Shown here piece by piece: positions 63,629 to 64,000 of a DNA stretch of 64,000 bases (the first letter of the stretch is position 1; every line of letters starts with the position of its first letter). A program made the position numbers and the translations under genes. The notes beneath the pieces were generated by a model. That model made no database searches and had not been told where the DNA came from. It worked only from the letters and a program-made list of their open reading frames with translations. Origin of the DNA: Kolteria novifilia (GTDB lineage Bacteria; Planctomycetota; Planctomycetia; Kolteriales; Kolteriaceae); assembly GCA_007748055.1 (NCBI GenBank), contig CP036279.1, positions 7,192,001-7,256,000 of the forward strand, read 5' to 3'.

Positions 63629-64000
63629 ATGCGAAGGTCACGGGACGGATTCACGTTGGTCGAATTGCTGGTCGTCATCGCGATCATCGGAATTCTGGTC
63701 GCACTTCTGCTTCCTGCCGTGCAACAGGCGCGCGAAGCCGCTCGACGAACCTCCTGTGCCAACAAGCTCAAGCAGTTGGCGACCGCCCTGCACAACTACC
63801 AGTCGACGCACGGCTTCTTCCCACCAGGCGTGGTCAGCGTGCGAAGTACCAGCGCGACCCAGAACTGCGTCTTGCCCTTCGGCGACGGCAACCGAAGTGG
63901 CCGGGCGCCGTGGAGCGTCCTCGTGTTGCCCTTCCTTGATGAGCAGGCACGCCATGATCGGTTCAATCTCGATCTCGCCTTCTTCGCGCAGACGGGAACC
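63629..64000 (+). CDS. DUF1559 domain protein with type IV pilin-like N-terminus, 5' part
   Basis: The gene runs off the right edge; 124 codons are present. It starts at ATG 63629 after AAGGGGAA. The N-terminal [17 protein letters not shown] is a prepilin/pseudopilin signal with a Gly-Phe cleavage point and Glu at position +5, followed by the rest of a hydrophobic helix. [15 protein letters not shown] and the THGFFPPG segment are characteristic of DUF1559, a family strongly expanded in planctomycetes. It would be processed by a prepilin peptidase and displayed in a pseudopilus-like or secretion apparatus. This is the clearest phylum indicator in the window. Confidence 0.9.
   Translation, partial: MRRSRDGFTLVELLVVIAIIGILVALLLPAVQQAREAARRTSCANKLKQLATALHNYQSTHGFFPPGVVSVRSTSATQNCVLPFGDGNRSGRAPWSVLVLPFLDEQARHDRFNLDLAFFAQTGT

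Overview
The window is high-GC bacterial DNA that looks planctomycetal (phylum Planctomycetota). The clearest signs are a DUF1559 protein with a pilin-type N-terminus at the right edge, a DUF11-type repeat protein, paired Gfo/Idh/MocA oxidoreductases, a DUF3500 protein, a family of single-pass proteins with a pseudopilin-like C-terminal motif, and many intergenic palindromic repeats. No rRNA, tRNA or CRISPR array was recognised. The assignment is inference from gene content.

Layout. 1-4.5 kb: the end of a glycine decarboxylase subunit 2 gene, an RlmI-type rRNA methyltransferase and a secreted double-domain M16 protease. 4.8-14.5 kb: metal and drug export, with a CopA-type copper ATPase, a lipoprotein outer-membrane efflux protein and, divergently, an adaptor plus RND pump. 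15.1-20.7 kb: a membrane-lipid remodelling locus (PlcP-like phospholipase C, BtaA, BtaB, and a GT-B glycosyltransferase) interrupted between btaA and btaB by a complete IS630-family element. A three-unit 11-bp direct repeat resembling PhoB/PhoP sites lies upstream. 20.8-27.9 kb: five tandem divergent paralogues of an unnamed single-TM family. 28-32 kb: two Gfo/Idh/MocA oxidoreductases and a DUF11-type exported protein, all on the minus strand. 32.5-37.9 kb: a TetR repressor followed by an adaptor/RND efflux operon, with the same operator-like dyad in front of both. 38-45.4 kb: a methyltransferase, a VgrG-like spike protein with a Ser/Thr-rich, Asp-rich and transmembrane extension, cut by an ISL3-family element with an exact 8-bp duplication, and a 1.5-kb hierarchical tandem repeat array. 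45.4-54.2 kb: an HAE3/MMPL-type exporter, a GT39-like membrane protein, a Bfd/bacterioferritin pair overlapping tail to tail, an unknown membrane-anchored protein, an NDH-2-type dehydrogenase fused to a cyclic-nucleotide-binding domain, and a small PilZ-like protein. 54.2-64 kb: a LolD/FtsX-type ABC transporter, DUF3500, a SpoIIAA-like protein, Sua5/TsaC, a STAS protein, a Rep/PcrA-type helicase and the start of the DUF1559 gene.

How parts work together. The plcP-btaA-btaB-glycosyltransferase set would convert phospholipids to diacylglycerol and rebuild phosphorus-free betaine and glyco-lipids. The TetR locus has the form of an autoregulated, substrate-induced efflux operon. Bfd and Bfr form an iron release/storage pair. 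The most unusual structures are the VgrG-membrane fusion beside the hairpin-rich repeat array, the five-gene paralogue array and the IS-split betaine-lipid locus.
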